Assembly (NCBI GenBank): GCA_017483305.1
Contig: JAFULC010000022.1
Span: 1-64,000 of the forward strand
Reading direction: 5' to 3'
Length of the DNA: 64,000 bases
DNA from: Clostridia bacterium
Lineage (GTDB): Bacteria; Bacillota; Clostridia; Oscillospirales; CAG-272
The notes under the pieces: model-generated
Told to the model about the DNA's origin: nothing
Databases searched by the model: none
What the model saw: only the letters and a program-made list of their open reading frames with translations
Shown here: in pieces, positions 17,061-26,835 of the stretch
How positions within the stretch are numbered: the first letter of the stretch is position 1
Layout: every line of letters starts with the position of its first letter
Position numbers and translations under genes: made by a program

Positions 17061-17567
17061 ATGAAAATAGCTCTTATCCCGGGCAGCTTCGACCCGATAA
17101 CCCTCGGGCACGTGAATATTATCGAGCGCGCCTCGAAAATGTTTGATAAGGTCTACGTTGCCGTGATGAACAACGACTCCTCAAAGCACTCGGCTACATT
17201 GTCCTCAAAGAAATATATGCTTGATATCGAGGATAGGCTCGAGCTCGTGAAGCTCTCTGTCTCTCACGTGGAGAACGCCGAGCCGATCGCAAGCTCGGGA
17301 ATGCTCATAGACCTTTTCGACGAGCTTGGCGCACACGCTATCGTCAAGGGGATCCGCAATGAAAAGGACCTCGAATACGAGCTCATACATGCAAAATGGA
17401 ACAAGGAGCATAACGAGCGTGCCGAGACAGTATTCCTTCCTGCTGCCGAAGATCTCTGCTCGGTCAGCTCAACTCTTGTCCGTGAGCTTATCGCCGAGAA
17501 AAAATTTGATGACCTCGAAAAAATAATGCCCCCAAAAGCACTGGAATGGATAAAAAACAGGCGTTGA
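17061..17567 (+). CDS. coaD: Phosphopantetheine adenylyltransferase
   Basis: A 168-residue CoaD, the penultimate step of coenzyme A synthesis. The nucleotidyltransferase signatures are GSFDPITLGHVNII (with T/H-x-x-H) near the N terminus and SSTLVRELI near the C terminus. AGGAG precedes ATG 17061. Confidence 0.97.
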   Translation: MKIALIPGSFDPITLGHVNIIERASKMFDKVYVAVMNNDSSKHSATLSSKKYMLDIEDRLELVKLSVSHVENAEPIASSGMLIDLFDELGAHAIVKGIRNEKDLEYELIHAKWNKEHNERAETVFLPAAEDLCSVSSTLVRELIAEKKFDDLEKIMPPKALEWIKNRR

Positions 17568-17633
17568 GTTAACATTGACTTAACAAAACTGTAGTAACAT
17601 AAAATTACAAAATTTACACAAACGGAGGCAATT

Positions 17634-18233
17634 ATGTCTAACAAGAAAAACGTACTTGCGAATATTATCATTTCGCTCGTGATCGGTGTGCTCCTCGGAA
17701 CACTCCTCGTAGTGCTTTCCAGCATCCTCGACGTTTCCTTCCTTATCAAGTGGGGACTCATCGTTGTAGGAATCATCACCATCATCTCTAACATTCCCTC
17801 GCTCGTCAACGGTATTATGAACATAACCAAGCCGGCAGGTATCATCGACCTTATCTTCTCGATTCTCGGAATCGTTCTCGGTTGTATGATGATCTTTATG
17901 CAGGGAACCGTAATCACCGTTATCGTATCGGTATATCTCATCGCATTCCCGATCGTCCGCATCATTCTGGCAGGCGCAGCAGGCTGGAAGGATCAGATCA
18001 AGAAGGAATGGATCAAGATGCTCATCGGCGTATTGTTGCTCGTATTCCTTCCCGGACTTATGGCAGCGGCAGACTCCGTAGTAAGCCTTCTCATCCTCAT
18101 CGCAGGCTGGGTAGTTATCGGACTTTCCGTGCTTTTCTTCGTTCTTTCTCTTGTTTCCTATATCAAGGCAGCAAAGAATACCGAGGCAGCAGCACCCATC
18201 GAGACCACCGCAGAGGAAACTCAGGCAGAATAA
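17634..18233 (+). CDS. Multi-pass membrane protein, DUF308-like
   Basis: A 199-residue protein with six hydrophobic segments in three closely spaced pairs, followed by a short acidic, Ala/Thr/Glu-rich tail. The paired-helix arrangement resembles DUF308/HdeD-type proteins, but I cannot confirm the family. AACGGAGG precedes ATG 17634. It lies 66 bp after coaD; a weak promoter may exist around 17575-17605 but its spacing is poor. A terminator follows. Confidence 0.6.
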   Translation: MSNKKNVLANIIISLVIGVLLGTLLVVLSSILDVSFLIKWGLIVVGIITIISNIPSLVNGIMNITKPAGIIDLIFSILGIVLGCMMIFMQGTVITVIVSVYLIAFPIVRIILAGAAGWKDQIKKEWIKMLIGVLLLVFLPGLMAAADSVVSLLILIAGWVVIGLSVLFFVLSLVSYIKAAKNTEAAAPIETTAEETQAE

Positions 18234-18258
18234 TAACGGCGCAAAATAATATTATCAA

Positions 18259-18292
18259 AATCCGCAGAGAGACTTGTCTTTCTGCGGATTTT
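18259..18292 (+). terminator. Terminator of the DUF308-like gene
   Basis: AAATCCGCAGA pairs with TCTGCGGATTT, followed by a T-rich stretch. The -35 box of the next gene lies inside the hairpin. Confidence 0.85.
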
Positions 18293-18302
18293 GTGTTATA
18301 AT
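18274..18302 (+). promoter_or_regulatory. Promoter of the cytidine deaminase gene
   Basis: TTGTCT at 18274-18279, 17-bp spacer, TATAAT at 18297-18302 with extended TG. It overlaps the preceding terminator. Confidence 0.7.
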
Positions 18303-18342
18303 AAAAGCATAGAACCGATACCGATAAAATGGGAGGGCTTCA

Positions 18343-18753
18343 ATGAAAAGATACCAATTAAACGACACCGACAAAAAGCTTATAGAGATCGCCCTTGACG
18401 TTTTAAGCAAGAATTTTGACGACGGCATATATAACCATACCGTAGGATGCGCGATCTTGTGCAAAAACGGCAACATCTATAAGGGCGTAAACTGTGACGG
18501 AATACACGGCTCCTGCGCCGAATACGTAACTATGGGAATTGCCATATCTGCAGGTGAAAGGGAATTCGACACTATCGTAGCTGTCCACGAAAAAGCCACC
18601 AACAGCGTGCTTTCTCCCTGCGGAAATTGCAGACAAATGCTTTATGAATATTGCCCCGACGTCAAGGTCATCGTCAACGACGAAAACGGAAATCTCATCA
18701 AGGTAAAAGCGCGAGATCTCCTGCCTTTTGCGTGGCAACCGGTAGTTTGCTGA
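18343..18753 (+). CDS. cdd: Cytidine deaminase-family enzyme
   Basis: A 136-residue zinc deaminase. The catalytic motif is CAE in GSCAEYVTMG (Cys ligand and proton-shuttling Glu) and the other two zinc ligands lie in SPCGNCRQMLYEY. It should deaminate cytidine or deoxycytidine in pyrimidine salvage. The Tyr-Val after CAE, where Cdd usually has Arg-Thr/Ala, and the single-domain length leave open a related deaminase such as a blasticidin-S-type enzyme. GGGAGG precedes ATG 18343; single-gene unit. Confidence 0.82.
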   Translation: MKRYQLNDTDKKLIEIALDVLSKNFDDGIYNHTVGCAILCKNGNIYKGVNCDGIHGSCAEYVTMGIAISAGEREFDTIVAVHEKATNSVLSPCGNCRQMLYEYCPDVKVIVNDENGNLIKVKARDLLPFAWQPVVC

Positions 18754-18760
18754 ATTATAA

Positions 18761-18855
18761 TAGCCTTCTCCTGTGGGAGAAGGGGGACCGCTTGCGGTGG
18801 ATGAGGAGTCCAAAAACAACGAGTCAAAGGACAAGGAGCCAACTGGAGAAGGCTA
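18761..18855. mobile_element. Small inverted-repeat element (MITE-like)
   Basis: A 95-bp element with perfect 11-bp terminal inverted repeats (TAGCCTTCTCC and GGAGAAGGCTA). If the outer TA is the target duplication, the repeats are 9 bp with a TA target site as for IS630/mariner-type transposases. Internally CCTTCTCC-TGTG-GGAGAAGG and ACCGC-TT-GCGGT are hairpins. The opening part (up to GGATGAGGA) resembles an intergenic repeat I know from many Clostridia. No coding potential. Confidence 0.7.
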
Positions 18856-18889
18856 AGGATAGCCGTTTCTTCTGCCTGAAAAATAAAGT

Positions 18890-18927
18890 TCCCACAAACC
18901 GACTGTTTTGGTTTGTGGGATTTTTGT
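18890..18927 (+). terminator. Terminator downstream of cdd
   Basis: CCCACAAACC pairs with GGTTTGTGGG, followed by ATTTTTG. The inverted-repeat element sits between cdd and this terminator, as if it had inserted into the 3' untranslated region. Confidence 0.85.
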
Positions 18928-19098
18928 TATGTTGATTTTTTGTGTAAACATTCTGTTTTGTCCACGTCGGGTATTTTTCACCCCAAAATCGCAAAAAAAT
19001 ATAAAAATCTATTTACTTATGAAATAAAATGTGATATAATAATATAGTCAAAAAGAGAACGGAAGTTTCATTTTTGGAAATTCGGGAAGGAGTTACCT
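18928..19098. other. Intergenic remainder before uvrB
   Basis: The whole gap from cdd to uvrB is 345 bp. Beyond the repeat element and terminator, this part is AT-rich and holds only the uvrB promoter. I looked for a LexA-type box near the promoter and saw none I could support. Confidence 0.6.
19012..19040 (+). promoter_or_regulatory. Promoter of uvrB
   Basis: TTTACT at 19012-19017, 17-bp spacer, TATAAT at 19035-19040. Confidence 0.8.
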
Positions 19099-21072
19099 AT
19101 GGATAGATTCAAGCTGAAAAGTGAATATAAGCCCACGGGTGACCAACCCCAGGCGATAGAGGAGCTCGTCAGAGGACTCAGAGAAGGCAAAAAAATGCAG
19201 ACCCTTCTGGGTGTAACAGGCTCGGGTAAGACCTTCACTATGGCAAACGTCATAGAGCAGATCAATAAGCCGACCCTCGTCCTCGCGCACAATAAGACCC
19301 TCGCCGCCCAGCTCTGCACCGAGTTCCGCGAGTTTTTCCCCGAAAACGCCGTCGAATACTTCGTCTCCTACTACGACTATTATCAGCCCGAGGCATACAT
19401 TCCGGGCAAGGATATGTATATCGAAAAGGACGCCCTCGTAAACGATGAAATAGACCGCCTGCGCCATTCCGCGACAAGCTCGCTTTTCGAGCGCAGAGAC
19501 GTCATCATCGTCGCCAGCGTTTCCTGCATATATTCTCTCGGCGAGCCCGACGATTATAAGGATCTCGTCATTTCTCTGCGCCCGGGCGCGTATATGTCGC
19601 GCGAGGAGCTTATCCGCCGACTCATCGCGATAAGCTATACGAGAAACGATCTCAACTTAGTCCGTGATTCCTTCCGCGTTCGCGGAGATACCGTCGAGAT
19701 AATCCCCGCAAGCATGGACAGTAAAGCCATCCGCGTCGAGTTCTTCGACGAGGAGATAGACCGCATCTCCGAGATAAATATAGTCACGGGTGAGCTTCTC
19801 CGCAGTCTCTCGTATTATCCGATCTACCCCGCAACTCACTACGCCGTTTCCGACGAAAAGCGAGATGCCGCGATCAAGGAAATATACGAGGAAATGGTAG
19901 AGCGCGCCGCCTATTTCGAGTCCGAGGGCAAGCTTATCGAGGCGCAAAGAATAACCGAGCGCGTAAAATACGATATGGAAATGCTCCGCGAGGTCGGCTT
20001 CTGCTCTGGAGTAGAGAACTACTCGAGAGTTTTGTCGGGCAGACCCGCAGGCTCGACTCCGTATACTCTGCTCGACTATATGCCCGACGATTTTCTTCTC
20101 TTCGTCGACGAGTCTCACGTAACTCTGCCGCAGGTGCGCGGTATGAGCGGCGGCGATCTCGCGCGAAAGAAAAACCTTGTGGACTATGGCTTCCGTCTGC
20201 CGTCCGCATACGATAACAGACCTCTGTTCTTCGATGAATTTGAAAACAAGCTCAATCAGACTGTATTCGTCAGTGCCACCCCCGGCGACTACGAGGCGGA
20301 ATACAGCGAGCAGACCGTTGAGCAGATAATTCGCCCCACGGGTCTGCTTGATCCCGAGGTCGAGGTGCGCAAGATCGAGGGTCAGGTCGACGATCTGATG
20401 GGCGAGATACGTATAAGAGCCGAGAAGGGCGAGCGCGTGCTCGTCACCACCCTCACCAAGAAAATGGCAGAGGATCTCACCGATTATCTCGAGGGCAACG
20501 GAATAAAGGTTCGCTATATCCACTTCAATGTCGACACCATCGAAAGAATGGAGATCATCCGCGACCTGCGACTTGGCGTTTTCGACGTCCTCGTCGGTAT
20601 AAACCTGCTCCGTGAGGGACTCGATATCCCCGAGGTCTCGCTCGTTGCGATCCTCGATGCCGATAAGGAAGGATTTTTGCGCGCCGAGAGATCGCTGATA
20701 CAGACCATAGGAAGAGCCGCGCGAAACGCAAACGGTAAGGTCATAATGTACGCCGACACCGTCACTCGATCAATGGAGCGTGCGATCTCTGAGACCAACC
20801 GCCGCCGCAAGATCCAGGACGACTACAATAAGGCAAACGGCATAGTGCCCAAGACCGTCATCAAGGGTGTCCGCGACATTATCGACGTCGGTGTACGTGA
20901 TGACGGGCAGAGCAAGACGGGCAAGGCTAAGAAGCCGAAGAAGCTCACCGCCTCAGAGCGCGAAAAGCTCATCGAAAAGCTGACCCGCGAGATGAAGGAC
21001 GCCGCCCGTACCCTCGAATTTGAAAAAGCCGCCTACCTCCGCGACGAGATCCAAAAGCTCCGCGAGGGATAG
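19099..21072 (+). CDS. uvrB: Excinuclease ABC subunit B
   Basis: A 657-residue UvrB of usual length. Walker A is GVTGSGKT (38-45), the beta-hairpin region begins [17 protein letters not shown], the DEAH-type box is [11 protein letters not shown], and the helicase C motifs ([27 protein letters not shown] and QTIGRAARN) are intact. The UVR motif that contacts UvrC is at the C terminus (about 620-655). AAGGAG precedes ATG 19099. uvrA follows after 121 bp. Confidence 0.98.
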   Translation: MDRFKLKSEYKPTGDQPQAIEELVRGLREGKKMQTLLGVTGSGKTFTMANVIEQINKPTLVLAHNKTLAAQLCTEFREFFPENAVEYFVSYYDYYQPEAYIPGKDMYIEKDALVNDEIDRLRHSATSSLFERRDVIIVASVSCIYSLGEPDDYKDLVISLRPGAYMSREELIRRLIAISYTRNDLNLVRDSFRVRGDTVEIIPASMDSKAIRVEFFDEEIDRISEINIVTGELLRSLSYYPIYPATHYAVSDEKRDAAIKEIYEEMVERAAYFESEGKLIEAQRITERVKYDMEMLREVGFCSGVENYSRVLSGRPAGSTPYTLLDYMPDDFLLFVDESHVTLPQVRGMSGGDLARKKNLVDYGFRLPSAYDNRPLFFDEFENKLNQTVFVSATPGDYEAEYSEQTVEQIIRPTGLLDPEVEVRKIEGQVDDLMGEIRIRAEKGERVLVTTLTKKMAEDLTDYLEGNGIKVRYIHFNVDTIERMEIIRDLRLGVFDVLVGINLLREGLDIPEVSLVAILDADKEGFLRAERSLIQTIGRAARNANGKVIMYADTVTRSMERAISETNRRRKIQDDYNKANGIVPKTVIKGVRDIIDVGVRDDGQSKTGKAKKPKKLTASEREKLIEKLTREMKDAARTLEFEKAAYLRDEIQKLREG

Positions 21073-21147
21073 GGATGCGAGCCTTCCCCAAAAACTCTAA
21101 TATGGGTTCAGCAGTTGAAAAAATTATTATTTGAAGTTTTTGAAGGG

Positions 21148-21179
21148 TTTGGGGGACTTTTTTCAAAAAGTACCCCAAA
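21148..21179. repeat. Palindrome directly upstream of uvrA
   Basis: TTTGGGG(g)ACTTTTT and AAAAAGT(a)CCCCAAA form an almost perfect long hairpin, ending 14 bases before the uvrA start codon. It resembles an intergenic palindrome I associate with Clostridia genomes. It has no T run after it and so does not look like a simple terminator. Confidence 0.6.
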
Positions 21180-21193
21180 AGAAAAAACAAAGT

Positions 21194-24031
21194 ATGGAAA
21201 AAAACTTAGTAATCAAGGGCGCACGCGTCCACAATCTCAAAAATATAGACGTCACCATCCCGCGCGATAAGCTCGTCGTCTTGTCGGGACTTTCGGGAAG
21301 CGGAAAATCGTCGCTCGCGTTCGACACCATCTACGCCGAGGGACACCGCCGCTTCGTCGAGTCGCTGTCAAGCTACGCGAGAATGTTTCTCGGACAAATG
21401 GACAAGCCCGACGTCGACTCGATAGACGGACTTTCTCCCGCTATTTCAATAGACCAGAAGACCACCTCGAAAAACCCACGCTCAACCGTGGGCACGGTCA
21501 CCGAAATATACGACTATCTGCGCCTCCTCTATGCGCGCATTGGCATCCCGCATTGTCCGATCTGCGGCAAGGAGATCAGACAGCAGACCGTCGACCAGAT
21601 CATCGAAAGAATATTAAAGCTGCCCGAGGGCACTCGCTTTCTCGTAGTCGCCCCCGTAGTCAGAGCGCAGAAGGGAATGCACGAAAAGGTCTTCGAGAGT
21701 GCCAAAAAGAGCGGCTACGTCCGCGTCCGCGTCGACGGCAATCTCTACGATCTATCTGAAGAAATAAAGCTTGATAAAAACAAAAAGCACTCCATCGAGA
21801 TCGTCGTCGACCGTCTCGTAATGCGCGAGGGCATCAGACCCCGCCTTGCCGACTCGGTCGAAAACGCGCTGAGCCTTGCCGACGGGCATCTTATCATCGT
21901 TCCCGTGCCGCGTGACGGCGAGGAGACCGACGGCGAGGTTCTGACCTTTTCGCAGTCCTACGCCTGCGAGGAGCACGGCATTTCCGTTGGCGAATTTGAG
22001 CCGAGAATGTTCTCGTTCAACAATCCGCAGGGCGCGTGTCCGCATTGCTCCGGACTTGGAGACACAAGACGCATATCAGTCGATCGATTGATCCCGAACA
22101 GAAAGCTCTCGCTTTCACAGGGTGCAATAAACGTAAACGGCTTCAAAACTCTCGAGGAGGAGAGCTGGAACGGACCGCTTTTCTCCGCCGTAGGCGAAAA
22201 ACACGGCTTTTCGCTCGAAATGCCGATCGAAAGCTTCACCGACACGGCGTATCGCGCGTTGCTTTACGGCACGGGCGACGACACGTACGACGTGGTTCGC
22301 TATTTCGGAGGAGAATCTCACCGCAAAAATGCAAAATTCGAGGGTCTCATCCGTATGATCGAGCAAAGAATGGAATACGGTATGAACGCCGAATATTACG
22401 AGCAGTTCATAGAAGAAGCCCCCTGCGAGCACTGTAAAGGACAGCGCCTCAACCCGATGTCGCTCGCCGTCACCGTAGGAGGTCTGAATATCCACGAGCT
22501 TTGCTCACTGTCAATTCAAAAAGCACTCGATTTCGTCAACTCGCTCGAGCTGACCGAAACCGAGTATGCGATCGCGCGCGAGATCCTCAAAGAGATCAAG
22601 GCGCGCCTCGGCTTCCTTGTCAGCGTGGGACTTGAATATCTCACAATGGCAAGAAAAGCAGGCACGCTGTCGGGCGGAGAAGCGCAAAGAATAAGACTTG
22701 CCACACAAATAGGCTCGTCGCTTGTCGGCGTGCTCTATATCCTCGACGAGCCGAGCATAGGACTCCACCAACGCGACAATTCCAAGCTGATAAGCACCCT
22801 CAAAAAGCTCCGTGACCTTGGAAATACGGTCATCGTAGTCGAGCACGATGAGGAGACCATGGAGGAATCCGACTACATCATCGACGTCGGACTCGGCGCA
22901 GGCATACACGGCGGAAACATTGTCGCCGCAGGTACTCCCGACGAGATTAAACAGAGCCCCGATTCGATCACGGGAGCATATCTCTCAGGCAGAAAAAGGA
23001 TCGCTATTCCCGAAAAAAGACGAGAGGGTAATGGCAAATATATCACAGTCAAGGGCGCGGCAGAGCATAACCTCAAGCATATCGACGTAAAAATTCCCCT
23101 TGGCAAATTCGTCTGTGTCAGCGGCGTTTCGGGAAGCGGAAAATCCTCGCTCGTAAACGGAATTCTGTATCCCAAGCTCGCCCACGACCTCAACCGCGCG
23201 ATCGCCTACCCGGGCAAGTGCGACGGCATCGAGGGCATCGAAAATCTCGATAAGGTCATTCGCATCGACCAAAGCCCGATCGGACGCACACCGCGCTCCA
23301 ACCCCGCAACCTACACAGGAGTTTTCACCGACATCAGAGATCTTTTTGCATCGACCAAGGACGCTAAGGCAAAGGGCTATGCCGCAGGCAGATTTTCCTT
23401 CAACACCAAGGGCGGCAGATGCGAGGCGTGCGAGGGTGACGGAGTTAAGTGTATAGAGATGCACTTTTTGCCCGACGTTTACGTTAAGTGCGACGTATGC
23501 AAGGGAAGAAGATACAATGCCGACACGCTTGAGGTCAGGTATAAGGGTAAAAATATCTTCGACGTTCTCGATATGACAGTCGAGGAGGGACTCAGCTTCT
23601 TCGACGGACTCCCCAAGATCTGCCGCAAGCTCCAGACACTTTACGACGTAGGCCTGGGCTATATTAAGATCGGTCAGTCCTCAACCACCCTCTCGGGCGG
23701 CGAGGCTCAGAGAGTCAAGCTCGCGACCGAGCTTGCAAAGCGTAGCACGGGTAAAACGATATATATCCTCGACGAGCCCACCACGGGACTTCACACCGCG
23801 GACGTTGCAAAGCTGCTCGAGGTGCTCCAGAAGCTCTGCGACAGCGGCAATACCGTCCTTGTGATCGAGCATAACCTCGACGTAATAAAATCCGCCGACC
23901 ACATCATAGACCTCGGTCCCGAGGGCGGTGACGGCGGAGGCACGATCGTCGCGGAGGGTACACCCGAGGAGGTTGCCGAGGTGGCAGGCTCCTATACGGG
24001 ACAGTACCTCAAAAAATGGCTCAACCGCTAA
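21194..24031 (+). CDS. uvrA: Excinuclease ABC subunit A
   Basis: A 945-residue UvrA, the damage-sensing ATPase of nucleotide excision repair. It has two ABC modules: Walker A GLSGSGKS (32-39) and GVSGSGKS in the second half, signatures [12 protein letters not shown] and [12 protein letters not shown], and three Cys-pair zinc modules (CPHCSG, CEHCKG and the C-terminal CEACEGDG...CDVCKG). The frame is open back to TTG 21131, but this would run through the palindrome; the conserved start is [17 protein letters not shown] at ATG 21194. The site has no strong ribosome binding site. Confidence 0.97.
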   Translation: MEKNLVIKGARVHNLKNIDVTIPRDKLVVLSGLSGSGKSSLAFDTIYAEGHRRFVESLSSYARMFLGQMDKPDVDSIDGLSPAISIDQKTTSKNPRSTVGTVTEIYDYLRLLYARIGIPHCPICGKEIRQQTVDQIIERILKLPEGTRFLVVAPVVRAQKGMHEKVFESAKKSGYVRVRVDGNLYDLSEEIKLDKNKKHSIEIVVDRLVMREGIRPRLADSVENALSLADGHLIIVPVPRDGEETDGEVLTFSQSYACEEHGISVGEFEPRMFSFNNPQGACPHCSGLGDTRRISVDRLIPNRKLSLSQGAINVNGFKTLEEESWNGPLFSAVGEKHGFSLEMPIESFTDTAYRALLYGTGDDTYDVVRYFGGESHRKNAKFEGLIRMIEQRMEYGMNAEYYEQFIEEAPCEHCKGQRLNPMSLAVTVGGLNIHELCSLSIQKALDFVNSLELTETEYAIAREILKEIKARLGFLVSVGLEYLTMARKAGTLSGGEAQRIRLATQIGSSLVGVLYILDEPSIGLHQRDNSKLISTLKKLRDLGNTVIVVEHDEETMEESDYIIDVGLGAGIHGGNIVAAGTPDEIKQSPDSITGAYLSGRKRIAIPEKRREGNGKYITVKGAAEHNLKHIDVKIPLGKFVCVSGVSGSGKSSLVNGILYPKLAHDLNRAIAYPGKCDGIEGIENLDKVIRIDQSPIGRTPRSNPATYTGVFTDIRDLFASTKDAKAKGYAAGRFSFNTKGGRCEACEGDGVKCIEMHFLPDVYVKCDVCKGRRYNADTLEVRYKGKNIFDVLDMTVEEGLSFFDGLPKICRKLQTLYDVGLGYIKIGQSSTTLSGGEAQRVKLATELAKRSTGKTIYILDEPTTGLHTADVAKLLEVLQKLCDSGNTVLVIEHNLDVIKSADHIIDLGPEGGDGGGTIVAEGTPEEVAEVAGSYTGQYLKKWLNR

Positions 24032-24040
24032 AAAATAACC

Positions 24041-24076
24041 CTGCGCGGCGAAATTTCACAAAATTTCGCCGCGCAG
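24041..24076. terminator. Hairpin after uvrA, probable terminator
   Basis: A 16-bp perfect GC-rich stem (CTGCGCGGCGAAATTT and complement, 4-base loop), 9 bp after the uvrA stop. No T run follows; the next promoter begins at its foot. Confidence 0.6.
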
Positions 24077-24105
24077 TAGACAAACCGACCGAAAAGTGCT
24101 ATACT
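24077..24105 (+). promoter_or_regulatory. Promoter of the hisJ gene
   Basis: TAGACA at 24077-24082, 17-bp spacer, TATACT at 24100-24105 with extended TG. Confidence 0.75.
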
Positions 24106-24136
24106 TAGAGCATAACAAGATAAAGAAGGTAACGAA

Positions 24137-24934
24137 ATGATAGCCAATTATCACACTCACACTCCGCGCTGTAAGCACGCGAGCGGAAGTGAAAGAGAAT
24201 TTGTCGAAAAAGCAATAGAGCTCGGCTTTTCGGAGCTTGGCTTTGCCGATCACGCGCCGATGCCTCTGCCTAAAGGACTTCACCCGACTAATTACATAAC
24301 GATCGGGGAGATGCGTATGGCACTCGAGGAGACCGACGGATACGTCAACACTCTGCTCGATCTGCGCAAGGAATACGAGCGCGACATAAAAATACACATT
24401 GGCTTCGAGACCGAATATTACTCGTCCTGCTTCGATAACTTTCTCAGCTTCATCTCGGACTACCCGATAGACTATCTCATCCTCGGTCAGCATTTTGGCG
24501 AGGTCGAGACCGTTCCTCTCACGTATTACGGCGCGCAGACAAGCTCCGAGGAAAGACTTGCGGGCTACGTTGACCTCGTGATAAAGGGAATAGAGTCGGA
24601 CAAAATAACCTACGTCGCGCATCCCGACCTTCTGGCGTATCGCGGCGACATAAACGTCTACGAAAGACAGATGTCGCGCCTGATAAGAAGCGCAAACGAG
24701 CACAGGGTTCCGCTCGAGCTCAATCTTTTCGGACTCTTCGAGCTCAGACATTACCCCAATTTAGCATTTTGGCAGATCGCGTCCGACATCGGCTGCGACG
24801 TTGTGTTCGGCACCGATGCGCACAGCCCCGATATGCTCCTAAAGCCCACCGCACTCAAATACGCAGAAAAGCTTGTTGAATCCTCTCCAAAGCTGAATCT
24901 CCTCGAAAAAATCCAATTCAAGCCCATAAGGTAA
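24137..24934 (+). CDS. hisJ: PHP-family histidinol-phosphatase HisJ
   Basis: A 265-residue PHP-domain phosphatase. The metal-binding motifs are visible: HTHTPRC (H6, H8) at the N terminus, FADHAPM, GFETEYY, LGQHF, VAHPDLL and the terminal FGTDAHSPD. By family it removes the phosphate of L-histidinol phosphate in histidine synthesis. No other his gene is in the window, so a different phosphate ester is possible. GAAGG precedes ATG 24137. The DUF5662 gene follows after 4 bp. Confidence 0.85.
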   Translation: MIANYHTHTPRCKHASGSEREFVEKAIELGFSELGFADHAPMPLPKGLHPTNYITIGEMRMALEETDGYVNTLLDLRKEYERDIKIHIGFETEYYSSCFDNFLSFISDYPIDYLILGQHFGEVETVPLTYYGAQTSSEERLAGYVDLVIKGIESDKITYVAHPDLLAYRGDINVYERQMSRLIRSANEHRVPLELNLFGLFELRHYPNLAFWQIASDIGCDVVFGTDAHSPDMLLKPTALKYAEKLVESSPKLNLLEKIQFKPIR

Positions 24935-24938
24935 AGCT

Positions 24939-25478
24939 ATGCATCCGTTCAAACATTTTCACACAATAACAAAGCATCGCCATAAGGTTATCTACCACTG
25001 CTTCAAAACTGGAATCGGCTGGCAGGGACTTTTCCACGACCTCTCAAAGTATAGCCCGACCGAATTTATCCCGGGCGCAAAATATTACCTCGGAACGAGA
25101 AGCCCCAACGAAAGAGAAAGGGAGCTTTTCGGCTATTCGCTCGCGTGGATGCACCACAAGGGCAGAAACAAGCACCATTTCGAGTATTGGGTCGATATAA
25201 ACCCGACTACCAAGCGCTATGACCCTGTCCCGATGCCGCTGAGATACGTCACCGAAATGTTCTGCGACAGAGTCGCGGCTTGTAAGATATACCGAGGCAA
25301 AAATTACGCCGATAACTCCGCGCTCGACTATTTTATACGCGGAAACGCGCGCACGAAGATGCACCCTGAGACCGCGGATATCCTCGAGGAATGGTTGACG
25401 ATGCTTGCAGAGAGAGGCGAGCAGGAGACCTTCGCACATATCAAAAAAGTCAACAAAAACGCACGAAAAAGAAAATAA
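24939..25478 (+). CDS. DUF5662-family protein
   Basis: A 179-residue protein rich in His and aromatic residues. The motif HDLSKYSPTEF (from about residue 33) with a preceding H-x3-H pattern and the later MHHKGRNKHHFEYW looks like an HD-type metal site, which matches DUF5662. The biochemical function is not established; a metal-dependent hydrolase or phosphohydrolase would fit. It is co-transcribed with hisJ (4-bp gap). Confidence 0.8.
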   Translation: MHPFKHFHTITKHRHKVIYHCFKTGIGWQGLFHDLSKYSPTEFIPGAKYYLGTRSPNERERELFGYSLAWMHHKGRNKHHFEYWVDINPTTKRYDPVPMPLRYVTEMFCDRVAACKIYRGKNYADNSALDYFIRGNARTKMHPETADILEEWLTMLAERGEQETFAHIKKVNKNARKRK

Positions 25479-25488
25479 TCATCATAAT

Positions 25489-25526
25489 ATCACCTCTTGC
25501 CGAAATATAATCGGTTAAGAGGTGAT
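25489..25526. promoter_or_regulatory. Inverted repeat covering the ribosome binding site of the carboxypeptidase gene
   Basis: ATCACCTCTT (25489-25498) is the exact complement of AAGAGGTGAT (25517-25526), with an inner CCGA/TCGG pair. The right arm contains the AAGAGGTG ribosome binding site for ATG 25533. In RNA the site would be base-paired. It starts 10 bp after the DUF5662 stop codon and is followed only by a short T4, so it is a poor terminator. Confidence 0.7.
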
Positions 25527-25532
25527 GCTTTT

Positions 25533-26729
25533 ATGAAGAAAAACTTATTTTTAAAGCTGACGGCAATTCTGCTTATGCCGTTGCTCCTTTTTTCAATCCC
25601 CAACGTGCTTGCCGCAGACACAGTCCCCGTAAACGAGACTGCCGCAGATGACACAGCTCCCGTCAAGGATACGCTTGCACTCGACTGTAAAAGCGCGATC
25701 TTGATGGAAGCAAGCACGGGAAGAGTGCTTTACGAGCAAAATGCCGACGAAGCCCTTCCTCCCGCGTCGGTCACAAAGGTAATGACTCTGCTTTTGGTAA
25801 TGGAAGCCATAGAATCGGGCAAGATAAAGCTCGATGATATGGTGACTACGAGCTCCCGCGCGGCGAGCATGGGCGGCTCGCAGATCTATCTCGAGGAGGG
25901 AGAGCAGATGAGCGTCGAGGATATGATCAAAAGTGTCGTGATCGCCTCGGCAAACGACGCAGCTTGCGCGCTTGCGGAATTTGTCTCGGGAAGCGAGGAG
26001 GAATTCGTCAAGGCTATGAATACGCGTGCAAAGGAGCTTGGAATGACGAGCGCCGTGTTTGAGAATACGAACGGACTCGACGATACCGCAGAGAATCATG
26101 TCATCAGCGCGCGCGATATCGCGATCATGTCCTCAAAGCTGATAGGATACGAAAAGATTCTTGAATATAGCTCTATCTGGATGGATACCGTGCGAAACGG
26201 TGAGTTCGGTCTGACCAACACCAACCGCCTCGTCCGCTACTATAGCGGTTGCACAGGACTCAAAACAGGCTCGACATCAAAGGCGGGCTTCTGTATCAGC
26301 GCGACCGCCGAGCGAAACGGTCTGAGCCTCGTCTGTGTCATAATGGGCGCGGAGACGAGAGATATAAGAAACGCCGCCGCCACTCGCTTGCTCGATTGGG
26401 GCTTTGCCAATTATTCCGTATATACGAAAGAGGGTGAGGAGCTTGACGGCATAAGCGTGACGGGAGGAACGCAAAATACGCTCAAAGCAAAATATAACGA
26501 CTTTTCGTGCGTCACAGATAAATCTCTCGCGTCAAAGATCGAGTACAAGACCGAGCTTCCCGATACAGTCACAGCTCCTATCAAGGAGGAAGAAAAAATA
26601 GGTGAGGTGGTATTCACCTGCGACGGCAAGGAAATAGGCAGAGCCGATATTATCGCGACCGAGGAGGTCAAAAAGATCGGCTATTTTGACGTTTGGCTCC
26701 GAATGCTCGGCAAATATCTGCTTAAATAG
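25533..26729 (+). CDS. D-alanyl-D-alanine carboxypeptidase (DacF/DacA type)
   Basis: A 398-residue penicillin-binding carboxypeptidase that trims the terminal D-Ala of peptidoglycan stems. It has a signal peptide (cleavage near residue 27, after VLA), catalytic S79-x-x-K82 (SVTK), S139-A-N141 and KTG in LKTGSTSKAG. A C-terminal beta domain (about 290-375) and a terminal amphipathic or hydrophobic helix for membrane attachment follow. The frame is open from TTG 25497, but that codon is inside the hairpin described above; ATG 25533 has AAGAGGTG correctly placed and begins a proper signal peptide. Confidence 0.95.
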   Translation: MKKNLFLKLTAILLMPLLLFSIPNVLAADTVPVNETAADDTAPVKDTLALDCKSAILMEASTGRVLYEQNADEALPPASVTKVMTLLLVMEAIESGKIKLDDMVTTSSRAASMGGSQIYLEEGEQMSVEDMIKSVVIASANDAACALAEFVSGSEEEFVKAMNTRAKELGMTSAVFENTNGLDDTAENHVISARDIAIMSSKLIGYEKILEYSSIWMDTVRNGEFGLTNTNRLVRYYSGCTGLKTGSTSKAGFCISATAERNGLSLVCVIMGAETRDIRNAAATRLLDWGFANYSVYTKEGEELDGISVTGGTQNTLKAKYNDFSCVTDKSLASKIEYKTELPDTVTAPIKEEEKIGEVVFTCDGKEIGRADIIATEEVKKIGYFDVWLRMLGKYLLK

Positions 26730-26773
26730 CGAAAAAATATGAAAAATCCACCTCATATACACGCAAAAGCCTA

Positions 26774-26802
26774 TTGCAAAAGCAAAAAAAATGTGATATA
26801 CT
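26774..26802 (+). promoter_or_regulatory. Promoter of pgi
   Basis: TTGCAA at 26774-26779, 17-bp spacer, TATACT at 26797-26802. Confidence 0.8.
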
Positions 26803-26835
26803 TAAATTAATAAAAAAGATATACGGAGGTTTAAA

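Noticed and set aside
17575..17605. Promoter of the DUF308-like gene
   Set aside because: TTGACT and possible -10 boxes are spaced 14 or 19 bp; not good enough to list as a feature.
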